Below are positions 1 through 6,785 of a stretch of DNA of 19,235 nucleotides, piece by piece. The number at the start of each line of letters is the position of its first letter. Position 1 is the stretch's first letter. Source of the stretch: an uncultured Rhodoplanes sp. Its GTDB lineage: Bacteria > Pseudomonadota > Alphaproteobacteria > Rhizobiales > Xanthobacteraceae. The notes below the pieces were generated by a model. It ran no database searches. It was not told where the DNA came from and saw only the letters and a list, made by a program, of their open reading frames with translations. The stretch covers positions 1 through 19,235 of the forward strand of contig CAKZHN010000469.1 of assembly GCA_936924235.1 (NCBI GenBank), written 5' to 3'. The position numbers were made by a program, and so were the translations under genes.

Positions 1-144
1 CAAATTCGACTCCCCTGTTTGCAAGCTCTGTCAACACTGCCCCGCCCTGCTGCAGGCGACAACTACGCTTCGGTCTGCCTTTGCGTTGCGGCATTGCGTT
101 CCGGCCCCTTCTGCGCACTTGCAAGTCCCGGCTAGATTGGGGTC

Positions 145-1758
145 ATGGCTGCTTCGCCGCCTACCAACTTGAATGCCCGCCCATCGTCCGAGCACGAATT
201 TCCGATTGTCGTCGCGAATTCGCCGATCACGCCGGGCGAACGCCGCATTGCGCTCGGCATCATTGTCCTGCTGACCGCCGTCGCCGTGGCCGTGGCGCCG
301 GTGGCAAGCGTCCGGCTCGGGCGCCTCGATGCATTCGTTCCGGCCCTGCAGACCGCGCTTTGCGGCGCCGAGTTGATCACCGCGCTGCTCCTGGTCGGAC
401 AGTACGTTGTCAGACCCCGGTACGCTCTTCTGGCGCTTGCCAGCGGCTACATCACCAGCGGCCTGTTCGCCTTCCTGCACTCGCTGACCTTCCCGGGCGC
501 CTATGCGCCTGCCGGCCTGTTCGGTGGACCGGACACCGGAGCGTGGCTCTATTGCTTCTGGCACATCGGCTTTCCACTCTCCGTCGTCGCCTACGCGATC
601 TTGGACGATTGGAAGGGCGCTCCGGCTCACGACCGATTGCCTTCAAGAACGATCGGCCTCGTCGTGGGGGCGACTCTCGCGGCGATCGCAGCCATCACCT
701 GGGCCGTGTCGGCCGGCGCGCCGTTCCTGCCGGCGTTGTACGAGGCCGATCTGCAGACTCAGACTCGCTTCACCAGCTACCTGACCGGCGCGATCCTGCT
801 GCTGAACATCGGCTCCTTCGCGCTCATGTTCTGGCGGGCGCGCACGACCCTCGACCTGTGGCTCTTGATCGCGCTGTTCACGGCGCTGCCCGACCTCCTG
901 CTTCCAACCGTGATGCCGGCGCCGCGCTTCTCGGTCGCCTGGTACGCCGCCCGGGGCTATGCGCTGATCACGAGCTTCGCGGTCCTGTCGCTGCTGCTCC
1001 TGGAAATGACCGTGCTGTATCAGCGCCTCGCCTCTTCGGTCATTCTGGCGAGGGGCGAACGCGCCAACCGGATGATGAGCCTGGACGTGGCCACGAGCGC
1101 GATCGTCCATGAGGTCAGGCAGCCACTGGCAACAATCGCTGCTGCCGGCGCCGCAGGCTTGAACTGGCTCGACAGACAGCCGCCCGATCTCGGCGAGGCG
1201 CGAGACCGCTTCAACGATATCCTCGAACAGACTCACCGCACCGGCGATATCCTCAAAAGCGTTCGCAGCCTTTTCCAGAGCACGGTCGATCAGGCGCTCA
1301 TTTCATTCGAGGATGTCGTCGAGCAGGTCCTGCGGCTGCTGCAGCACGATCTGCAGACCAGCCGCGTGCAGGTGCAGAAAGACTACGCGTCTGTTCCTTT
1401 GCATGTCGTGGCCGATCCCGTGCGGCTTCAGCAGGTGGTGCTGAATCTGGTCAAGAACGCCATCGACGCGATGGATGGGCAGACGGCCTCGACCAAACGG
1501 TTGCAACTGACGACGCGTCAACGCGGGAATTCAGCGATACTGCAGGTCGACGACTCGGGCCCTGGCATCCCCGAGAATGCACGCGACCGGATCTTCGATC
1601 CGTTTTTCACGACCAAGCCGAACGGCATGGGACTGGGGCTCGCGATCTGCCGGCAGATCGTCGAAGCGCATGGCGGCAGCCTGGTGCTCGCAAGGAACGA
1701 CGACCTCGGCACGTCATTCCAGATCGGGCTGCCGATCGCCAAAGCAGTGCCGGATTAG
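145..1758 (+). CDS. MASE4-domain membrane sensor histidine kinase
   Basis: A 537-residue two-component sensor kinase that would autophosphorylate a histidine at the inner membrane and pass the phosphate to an unseen response regulator. Residues about 36-290 contain roughly eight hydrophobic segments. The FWHIGFP stretch at 138-144 and the preceding Gly/Pro-rich loop match my memory of the MASE4 integral-membrane sensory domain. The catalytic part follows: an H-box with HEVRQPLA (His322), an N-box with LVKNAIDAM (Asn438), a G1 box DDSGPGIP (469-476), an FDPFFTT F-box and a G2 box GMGLGLA. All key kinase residues are present, so it should be active. No response regulator is adjacent; the downstream gene is convergent and only 144 bases lie upstream in the window, so a partner could lie just outside. 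The ligand is unknown. The ATG has only a weak GGGG-type ribosome site. The family is certain; the MASE4 label is likely. Confidence 0.9.
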   Translation: MAASPPTNLNARPSSEHEFPIVVANSPITPGERRIALGIIVLLTAVAVAVAPVASVRLGRLDAFVPALQTALCGAELITALLLVGQYVVRPRYALLALASGYITSGLFAFLHSLTFPGAYAPAGLFGGPDTGAWLYCFWHIGFPLSVVAYAILDDWKGAPAHDRLPSRTIGLVVGATLAAIAAITWAVSAGAPFLPALYEADLQTQTRFTSYLTGAILLLNIGSFALMFWRARTTLDLWLLIALFTALPDLLLPTVMPAPRFSVAWYAARGYALITSFAVLSLLLLEMTVLYQRLASSVILARGERANRMMSLDVATSAIVHEVRQPLATIAAAGAAGLNWLDRQPPDLGEARDRFNDILEQTHRTGDILKSVRSLFQSTVDQALISFEDVVEQVLRLLQHDLQTSRVQVQKDYASVPLHVVADPVRLQQVVLNLVKNAIDAMDGQTASTKRLQLTTRQRGNSAILQVDDSGPGIPENARDRIFDPFFTTKPNGMGLGLAICRQIVEAHGGSLVLARNDDLGTSFQIGLPIAKAVPD

Positions 1759-1784
1759 CGGCGCTCGCAGGCGCGCCGACCGGA

Positions 1785-2762
1785 TCACTCCACCTTGATC
1801 CCGGCCCGCTTGACGACCTCGCCCCACTTCTCGATCTCGGCCTTCACGAACGGATCGATCTCCTTCAGTTCCATCTTCGAGGCCACGCCGGCCTGCGACG
1901 CGATGCGTTGCTGGATGGTCGGGTCCGCCAGCGCCTTCTTGATCTCGGCGTTGAGCTTGTCGACGACGGCGTCCGGCGTCGCCTTCGGCGCCCAAAGGCC
2001 GAACCAGGTGTGGTACTCGTAGCCCGGCAGGCCCGCCTCCTCGACGGTCGGAACGTCCGGCATCAGCGGCGAGCGCGTCTTCGACGTGATCGCCAGCGCC
2101 CGCACCTTGCCGCCCTGCGCGAGCGTCATCGCGGTCGACATGTTGTCGAAGAACACCGGCACGCGGCCGGAGATCACGTCCTGATAGGCCGGCTGCGCGC
2201 CGCGATAGGCGACGTGCGTCATCTCGGTGCCGGTCATCATCTTGAACAGCTCGGCCGCGAGATGCTGGCCGGTGCCGTTGCCGGCCGACGCGTAGTCGAC
2301 CTTGCCGGGATTGGCCTTCAGATACGCGATCAGCTCCTTGATCGATTTCACCGGCAGGTCGTTGTTGACGACCACCAGGAACGGATACTCGGCCAGCATG
2401 GCGACCGGGCGGAAGTCGGCGACCGCGTCGTAGGGCAGCTTCACGTAGAGGCTCGGGTTCACGGTCAGGTTGCCGTTGAGCCCCATCAGCAGCGTGTAGC
2501 CGTCGGGCGCGGCCTTGGCGACCGCGAGCGTGCCCACCACCATGCCGGCGCCGGTCTTGTTCTCGACCACGAAGCTCTGGTTGAGCTGTCTGGAAAGCTG
2601 ATCGCCGATCAGCCGCGCCACCGTATCGGTGCCGCCGCCCGCGGCGTTCGGCACCACGATGGTGACCGGCCGCGCCGGATAGGACTGCGCCGCGGCGGTT
2701 GCCGAAAGACCACAAGCCCAGACAAGTGCAAGCGCGATGGCGCCGATGAAACGGTGCGGCAT
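1785..2762 (-). CDS. Tripartite tricarboxylate transporter (TctC/Bug family) substrate-binding protein
   Basis: A 325-residue periplasmic binding protein of the Bug/TctC family, the usual family length. The N-terminus has a signal peptide (hydrophobic about 5-24) with cleavage likely after the ATAAAQ region, followed by the family start YPARPVTIVVP and the AAGGGTDTVAR motif. The PDGYTLLMG and VDYASAGNGTGQHLAAELF stretches are also typical. Bug proteins bind carboxylates or related small organic anions. The membrane partners TctA and TctB are not in the window, so it is an orphan binding protein, as is common for the large Bug sets of beta- and alphaproteobacteria. It lies 52 bases downstream of the cupin gene on the same strand and could be cotranscribed. 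An AGAGGAAG ribosome site precedes the ATG. The substrate cannot be deduced from the sequence. Confidence 0.92.
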   Translation of the reverse strand: MPHRFIGAIALALVWACGLSATAAAQSYPARPVTIVVPNAAGGGTDTVARLIGDQLSRQLNQSFVVENKTGAGMVVGTLAVAKAAPDGYTLLMGLNGNLTVNPSLYVKLPYDAVADFRPVAMLAEYPFLVVVNNDLPVKSIKELIAYLKANPGKVDYASAGNGTGQHLAAELFKMMTGTEMTHVAYRGAQPAYQDVISGRVPVFFDNMSTAMTLAQGGKVRALAITSKTRSPLMPDVPTVEEAGLPGYEYHTWFGLWAPKATPDAVVDKLNAEIKKALADPTIQQRIASQAGVASKMELKEIDPFVKAEIEKWGEVVKRAGIKVE

Positions 2763-2814
2763 GATCCACTTCCTCTCTTCAGGTTTTTTGTATCGTTGCC
2801 CCGGACGTGCGGAT

Positions 2815-3264
2815 TCACGGCACCGGACTGCTGGCCGGCTTGCCGTTCTCCGCGATCAGCGTGGCCACGAGCTTGACCGGAACGGTGCCGCTGTTGATGC
2901 CCCGATGAATCTTGCCCGCCTCGACCAGCACGGCCTCGCCGGCCTGATAGGTGGCATTCGGACGCCCTTCGTGTTCGAGGATCAGCGTGCCTTCGAGGAT
3001 ATAGACCGTCAGCGGACCGGGATGCGTGTGCTTGATCTCGCTCGCGCCCGCGGGAATCTCGACGATGTTCACCGCGGCCTGGAAACCCGGAATCGTCGAG
3101 TCCCGCTGCAGCAGGGATTTTCGCTGGATGGCCGGCTGTTGCTGCGCGCTGGCGCTCCAGTCGGGCAACAGAACGGCTCCAAGCGCAAGCATCGACAGAC
3201 CGGCGAGCCAAATTGCTTTGCGAGCCACGGCACGAGTCATGGCACGAGTCATGGCACCAGTCAT
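2815..3264 (-). CDS. Exported cupin-domain protein
   Basis: A 149-residue single-domain cupin with an N-terminal export signal (basic residues to about 16, hydrophobic core 17-34, likely cleavage after SASA at 40). Metal-ligand-like residues are visible: HTH at 79-81, and H120 with N124 in GKIHRGIN. The glutamate normally found a few residues after the first HxH is not obvious, because the segment reads HTHPGPLTVYILEG. Metal binding is therefore plausible but not the textbook set. The start at 3264 was chosen because GGGAGG lies five bases upstream; an upstream in-frame extension would read through the promoter region and lacks homology features. The first 36 bases are a 12-bp tandem repeat giving three in-frame ATGs. 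A good promoter sits just upstream. The enzymatic role is unknown; it may be a small-molecule binding or isomerase-type protein linked to the Bug binding protein downstream. Confidence 0.82.
   Translation of the reverse strand: MTGAMTRAMTRAVARKAIWLAGLSMLALGAVLLPDWSASAQQQPAIQRKSLLQRDSTIPGFQAAVNIVEIPAGASEIKHTHPGPLTVYILEGTLILEHEGRPNATYQAGEAVLVEAGKIHRGINSGTVPVKLVATLIAENGKPASSPVP
3229..3264 (-). repeat. 12-bp tandem repeat (3 units) at the cupin start codon
   Basis: Read on the minus strand the units are ATGACTGGTGCC, ATGACTCGTGCC and ATGACTCGTGCC, followed by a degenerate GTGGCTCGCAAA. Units two and three are identical and unit one differs by one base. They encode MTGA-MTRA-MTRA in frame, so each unit brings its own ATG. 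Only the first ATG has a strong Shine-Dalgarno sequence. Confidence 0.93.
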
Positions 3265-3292
3265 GGCGTCCTCCCTGTGTTGCTTTGCCGGT

Positions 3293-3321
3293 ATTATGTT
3301 CGGGAGGCGCCGCGGAGGCAA
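3293..3321 (-). promoter_or_regulatory. Predicted sigma70-type promoter for cupin-Bug genes
   Basis: On the minus strand TTGCCT (3321-3316) is followed by a 17-base spacer and CATAAT (3298-3293). Spacing is ideal and both hexamers are close to consensus. Transcription would start near 3286, giving a leader of about 22 bases that contains the GGGAGG ribosome site of the cupin gene. This is a match to general consensus only. Confidence 0.5.
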
Positions 3322-3390
3322 CGAGCCGCTCCCGCCGCCTGGCTCGGGGCAACGGCCACCCCTTGATCGGGCCGGCCGGCGCCGGCTCAA

Positions 3391-4116
3391 ATGCCGCCGA
3401 TGCCACCATCCATGACCGATTCGAACCGGCTCGAACGCCCACGCTTCACCGCGAGCGGCGTGCGCCGCGGCGGCATCGAGATCGCGCCGGTCGCGGCATT
3501 CATCGTGCCGTTCGGCATCGCGTTCGGTGTCGCCGCCTCGGCCAAGGGGATCGCGCCGGGCGTCAGCGTGTTCATGAGCGCCGCCGTCTTTGCCGGCGCG
3601 TCGCAGTTCGCGGCGCTCGACCTCTGGCGCGCGCCGCTGCCGATCGCGACGCTGGCGCTGACCGCCCTTGCGGTGAATGCACGCCACATCCTGCTCGGCG
3701 CAGTGCTGGCGCCGTGGCTCTTGCGGATTCCCATCGCGCAGCGGGTCGCGGCGCTGGTGCTGATGAGCGACTCCAATTTCGCCTACACGATGGTGGCGCG
3801 GGATCGCGGCGAGATGGACGCGGGCGTGCTGTTCGGCAGCGGCCTTGTGATGTGGATCATGTGGGTCGCGAGCACCGCGGTGGGCGCGCTGGCGGGCTCA
3901 TTGCTGGGCGATGTGTCGCGCTTTGGCTTCGACGCCGTGATGGTCGCCTACTTCACGGCGGTCGTCGCCGGGCAATGGAAAGGCCGCGCGGATCTGCTGC
4001 CATGGGTCGCGGCAGCCGCGGTCGCCGTGGCCGGCACCTATGTCCTGCCGCCGGGCTGGCACGTCATTGCAGGAGCGCTCACAGGAGGCGCCGTCGGGGT
4101 GTGGCGCCATGGTTGA
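3391..4116 (+). CDS. azlC: AzlC-family branched-chain amino acid exporter subunit
   Basis: A 241-residue polytopic membrane protein of the AzlC/YgaZ family, the large subunit of a two-component exporter of branched-chain amino acids and analogues. Family hallmarks are visible: FIVPFGIAFGVAASAKG early on, the FAGASQFAALDLW stretch, NARHILLGAVLAPWL, and LMSDSNFAYTMV. Its length fits the family. The small partner azlD follows with an eight-base overlap (ATGGTTGA), which implies coupled translation. The start is uncertain: ATGs at 3391, 3400 and 3412 are in frame and none has a convincing ribosome site; I give the longest form. The gene is divergent from the cupin gene across about 126 bases. No Lrp-type regulator is seen next to it. 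The substrate is inferred from the family only. Confidence 0.93.
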   Translation: MPPMPPSMTDSNRLERPRFTASGVRRGGIEIAPVAAFIVPFGIAFGVAASAKGIAPGVSVFMSAAVFAGASQFAALDLWRAPLPIATLALTALAVNARHILLGAVLAPWLLRIPIAQRVAALVLMSDSNFAYTMVARDRGEMDAGVLFGSGLVMWIMWVASTAVGALAGSLLGDVSRFGFDAVMVAYFTAVVAGQWKGRADLLPWVAAAAVAVAGTYVLPPGWHVIAGALTGGAVGVWRHG

Positions 4117-4414
4117 CGCGCTTGCCGCGATCGGCGCGGTCATCATCCTTTCGGTCGTCACAATGGCCACGCGGCTCAGCGGCGTCTGGATCATGTCCAC
4201 GGTCGCGATCACGCCGCGCGTCGAAGCCTTTCTCAAATATATGTCGGTGTCGGTGCTGATCTCGATCGTTGCCGCAAGCACCTGGACGGCCGGACCGCGC
4301 GTCTGGCTCGCGGTCGGCACGGCCGCGCTGGTGATGGCCCTGACGCGAAGCACGCTCGGCGCCATGCTGGCCGGGACGGCGCTTGCGGCTTTTGCGAGAG
4401 GTCTCGGGCTTTGA
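4109..4414 (+). CDS. azlD: AzlD-family branched-chain amino acid exporter small subunit
   Basis: A 101-residue hydrophobic protein with about four membrane segments, matching the AzlD/YgaH small subunit that works with AzlC. The segment MATRLSGVWIMSTV near residues 17-30, followed by FLKYMSVSVL, is typical of the family. The ATG at 4109 overlaps the azlC stop codon, and homologues start at this hydrophobic N-terminus, so a longer in-frame version from 4040 is rejected. The azlC 3' end carries ACAGGAGGCG at 4081-4090, which is too far upstream to be the ribosome site, so initiation probably relies on coupling. Confidence 0.92.
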   Translation: MVDALAAIGAVIILSVVTMATRLSGVWIMSTVAITPRVEAFLKYMSVSVLISIVAASTWTAGPRVWLAVGTAALVMALTRSTLGAMLAGTALAAFARGLGL

Positions 4415-4543
4415 CGCCGAGGTCCCTTGAGCTATCGACAGGGCGCGGCGGCGCGTGTCATTTGCCGCATTAACGGCCCGAATCGGTCATGATCGTCCGG
4501 GATTGCTAGACTGACCGCAGCCTTCCGGGCGACAGGAGGAATT

Positions 4544-4834
4544 ATGTTCAGCTTCAGCGACCTGTTTCAGTGGGAGCGCTTTGTCACGCCGTCGATCATC
4601 AAGCTTTTCTTCTGGCTGACGGTCGCCATCATCATCCTGTTCGGGCTGTCCGGTGTGGCGCAGGCGTTCCGGCTGATCGTGATCAGCCCCGGCGCCGGCA
4701 TTCTGATGCTGCTCGCCGCGGTGGTCGGCGCTGCGGCCGGCGTGATCTTCGCCCGCATCGTGTCGGAGTTCATTTTGATCGTGTTTCGGATCAACGAGCA
4801 TCTCGGCGCGCTGCGCAGCCGCGGGGAGATTTAG
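4544..4834 (+). CDS. DUF4282-type small membrane protein
   Basis: A 96-residue protein with two strong hydrophobic segments (about 20-40 and 46-75). The N-terminus FSFSDLFQWERFVTPSII and the final FRINEHLGALR resemble DUF4282 proteins, a family of small bacterial membrane proteins without an assigned role. A strong ribosome site (AGGAGGA) precedes the ATG. It stands alone: 129 bases downstream of azlD on the same strand and followed by a palindromic repeat and the convergent ychF gene. Its own promoter is likely but I cannot place one firmly (TAGACT near 4506 is a weak candidate). The family is a recollection; the membrane topology is read directly. Confidence 0.82.
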   Translation: MFSFSDLFQWERFVTPSIIKLFFWLTVAIIILFGLSGVAQAFRLIVISPGAGILMLLAAVVGAAAGVIFARIVSEFILIVFRINEHLGALRSRGEI

Positions 4835-4876
4835 CGAAGCGCCAATATCCAGCGTGTCTTGTACTGACAGAGCCAC

Positions 4877-4963
4877 GTCATGGCCGGGCTTGTCCCGGCC
4901 ATCTCGCTTAGGGACGCACTGTGCTCTCCTAAGCGAGATGCCCGCGACAAGCGCGGGCATGAC
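4877..4963. repeat. Palindromic double-hairpin repeat, copy A
   Basis: An 87-bp element running from GTCATGG to CATGAC. It contains two small hairpins: 4880-4888 with 4894-4902 (9-bp stem, loop CTTGT) and 4938-4946 with 4952-4960 (9-bp stem, loop ACAAG). Nested between them is a third stem, TCTCGCTTA (4902-4910) with TAAGCGAGA (4930-4938). It lies between the convergent DUF4282 gene and ychF, where it could act as a two-way terminator. The same element recurs at 7706-7786 and, inverted, at 13828-13916. Confidence 0.9.
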
Positions 4964-4989
4964 GGCGGTGTTTGACGCCGGCAGCCAGC

Positions 4990-6096
4990 TTAAGTCGCGA
5001 ACCTGAAGTGCATCACGTCGCCGTCGGCGACGACGTACTCCTTGCCTTCGAGCCGCAAGCGCCCCGCATCGCGGGCGCCAGCCTCGCCGCTGTATTTCAC
5101 ATAGTCTTCGTAGGAAATGGTCTCGGCGCGGATGAAGCCGCGCTCGAAGTCGGTGTGAATCACGCCGGCCGCCTGCGGGCCCTTGGTGCCCTTGGTGATG
5201 GTCCAGGCGCGCGCCTCCTTCGGGCCCGCGGTGAAATACGTGACGAGGTGCAGCAGGTCGTAGCCGGCGCGGATGAGCCGGTCGAGGCCGGTCTCCTTCA
5301 AGCCGAGATCGGCCAGGAACATCTCGCGCTCCTCGGCCGGCAGCGCCGCGACCTCGGACTCGATCTTGGCCGAGATCACCACGCAGGCCGCGCCTTCTTC
5401 CTTCGCGCGCGCCTCGACCTTCTGCGACAACTCGTTGCCGTTGGCGGCGGAGGCCTCCTCGACATTGCACACGTAAAGCACCGGCAATGACGTGAGCAGG
5501 CCGAGCTGGTGAAACAGCTTCTCCTCCTCGGGCTTCCTTTCGACAAACCGCGCCGGCTTGCCGTCCTTCAGCAGCACCAGCGCGCGCTTGATCAGGCTGA
5601 GCGCTTCCTTGGCCTCCTTGGCGTCCTCGCCGGAGCCCTTGGCCTTCTTCTCGAGGTTGTCGACACGCTTCTCCAGGCTGTCGAGATCGGCGAGCATCAG
5701 CTCGGTCTCGATGGTCTCGATGTCGGCGGTCGGATCGATGCGGCCCTCGACGTGGGTGACGTCATCGTCCTTGAAGCAGCGCACCACATGGGCGATGGCG
5801 TCGACCTCGCGGATGTTGGCGAGAAACTGATTGCCGAGCCCCTCGCCCTTGGAGGCGCCCTTCACCAGGCCGGCGATGTCCACGAAGGATAAACGCGTGG
5901 GCACGATCTGCTCGGACTTGGCGAGCCTGGCCAGCGTGTCGAGCCGCGGATCGGGCACCGCCACCTCGCCGACGTTCGGCTCGATGGTGCAGAACGGATA
6001 GTTCGCCGCCTGCGCTGCGGCGGTTTGCGTCAGCGCGTTGAAGAGCGTCGACTTGCCCACGTTCGGCATGCCGACGATGCCGCATTTGAAACCCAT
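4990..6096 (-). CDS. ychF: Redox-regulated ATPase YchF (Obg-like)
   Basis: A 368-residue P-loop protein of the Obg/YchF family, close to the usual length of about 365. It shows a Walker A motif GMPNVGKST (9-17), a G3-type DIAGLV (73-78) and NVEE (211-214) in place of the NKxD guanine-specificity motif, which explains its preference for ATP. A charged coiled-coil region spans about 130-175 and a C-terminal TGS domain starts near 280 (VTYFTAGPKEARAW). A cysteine at 36 matches the position of the redox-sensitive cysteine known in E. coli YchF. YchF binds ribosomes and takes part in the oxidative-stress response. The gene sits 56 bases downstream of pth and is probably the last gene of the rplY-pth-ychF transcript. 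Its ribosome site is weak. Confidence 0.97.
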   Translation of the reverse strand: MGFKCGIVGMPNVGKSTLFNALTQTAAAQAANYPFCTIEPNVGEVAVPDPRLDTLARLAKSEQIVPTRLSFVDIAGLVKGASKGEGLGNQFLANIREVDAIAHVVRCFKDDDVTHVEGRIDPTADIETIETELMLADLDSLEKRVDNLEKKAKGSGEDAKEAKEALSLIKRALVLLKDGKPARFVERKPEEEKLFHQLGLLTSLPVLYVCNVEEASAANGNELSQKVEARAKEEGAACVVISAKIESEVAALPAEEREMFLADLGLKETGLDRLIRAGYDLLHLVTYFTAGPKEARAWTITKGTKGPQAAGVIHTDFERGFIRAETISYEDYVKYSGEAGARDAGRLRLEGKEYVVADGDVMHFRFAT

Positions 6097-6120
6097 GTCC
6101 GTCTCGCACTTGTCTCGTGT

Positions 6121-6168
6121 TCAGTTCGCAGGCTTGTCAGTTGGTAGGCTTGTCAGTTGGTAGCCTTG
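6121..6168 (-). repeat. 16-bp tandem triplication spanning the pth stop codon
   Basis: Three adjacent 16-bp units on the minus strand: CAAGGCTACCAACTGA (6168-6153), CAAGCCTACCAACTGA (6152-6137) and CAAGCCTGCGAACTGA (6136-6121). Unit one supplies the last codons and the stop of pth. Units two and three lie in the pth-ychF spacer and each also ends in TGA. Neighbouring units differ by one or two bases. Confidence 0.95.
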
Positions 6169-6761
6169 CCGACGACGACGTCCGGGGTGAAGCCCTTGGC
6201 GTCCATCGCAAGGTGCACCTTGTTCTGGAACGTCGAATCCTCAGCCTTCGCCAGCAGCTGGGCGTTGTCGGCGATGATGTCGGCCAGCGCCTCGACCCAG
6301 GGCCGCTCGCTCTTGGCGAAATCGTTCAGCACATAGCTCAGCACGTTGTCCTTGCCCGGATGGCCGATGCCGATCCGCACCCGCCGGTAGTCGTTGCCGA
6401 CATGCTCGGTGATGGAGCGAAGCCCATTGTGACCGGCGATGCCGCCGCCGAGCTTCACCCGCACCTTGGACGGCGGCAGATCGAGCTCGTCGTGGAACAC
6501 CACCACGTCGGCGAGCGCGGTCTTGTAGAAATGCATGGCCTCGGCCACCGCGCGCCCCGACTCGTTCATGAAGGTGCCGGGCAACAGCAGCTGCACACGC
6601 GTGCCGCCGACCGGTCCCTCGGTCGCCACGCCCTGAAAGCGCTTGCGCCACGGCGGCAGGCCGTGGCGCTTGGCGATTGCTTCGACGGCCATGAAGCCGA
6701 CGTTGTGGCGGTTGCCGGCATATTTCGCGCCGGGATTTCCGAGCCCGACGAAAAGCAGCAT
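6153..6761 (-). CDS. pth: Peptidyl-tRNA hydrolase
   Basis: A 202-residue bacterial Pth that cleaves peptidyl-tRNAs released by stalled ribosomes. It begins MLLFVGLGNPG and carries all catalytic and binding positions: N9, H19 (in NRHNVGF), N66 (in GTFMNESG), D91 (in FHDELDLPP) and the GHNGLRS segment. These correspond to N10, H20, N68, D93 and N114 of the E. coli enzyme. The first methionine matches family starts. It lies 24 bases downstream of rplY and 56 upstream of ychF, a conserved translation-related cluster in alphaproteobacteria. The 3' end is unusual: the last codons and the stop belong to a 16-bp tandem triplication, so the terminal four residues (KATN) are repeat-derived. Confidence 0.98.
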   Translation of the reverse strand: MLLFVGLGNPGAKYAGNRHNVGFMAVEAIAKRHGLPPWRKRFQGVATEGPVGGTRVQLLLPGTFMNESGRAVAEAMHFYKTALADVVVFHDELDLPPSKVRVKLGGGIAGHNGLRSITEHVGNDYRRVRIGIGHPGKDNVLSYVLNDFAKSERPWVEALADIIADNAQLLAKAEDSTFQNKVHLAMDAKGFTPDVVVGKATN

Positions 6762-6785
6762 TGCAACCGCCCGCGCGAGGCTCCC

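Noticed and set aside
3213..4259. + strand frame with HGTSHGTS or HESWHESW repeats
   Set aside because: The periodic peptides are just the 12-bp tandem repeat of the cupin start region read on the opposite strand; the remainder is out of frame in azlC.
4877..4963. CRISPR-like repeat array
   Set aside because: The related elements are palindromes dispersed thousands of bases apart, with no regular spacers and no cas genes.
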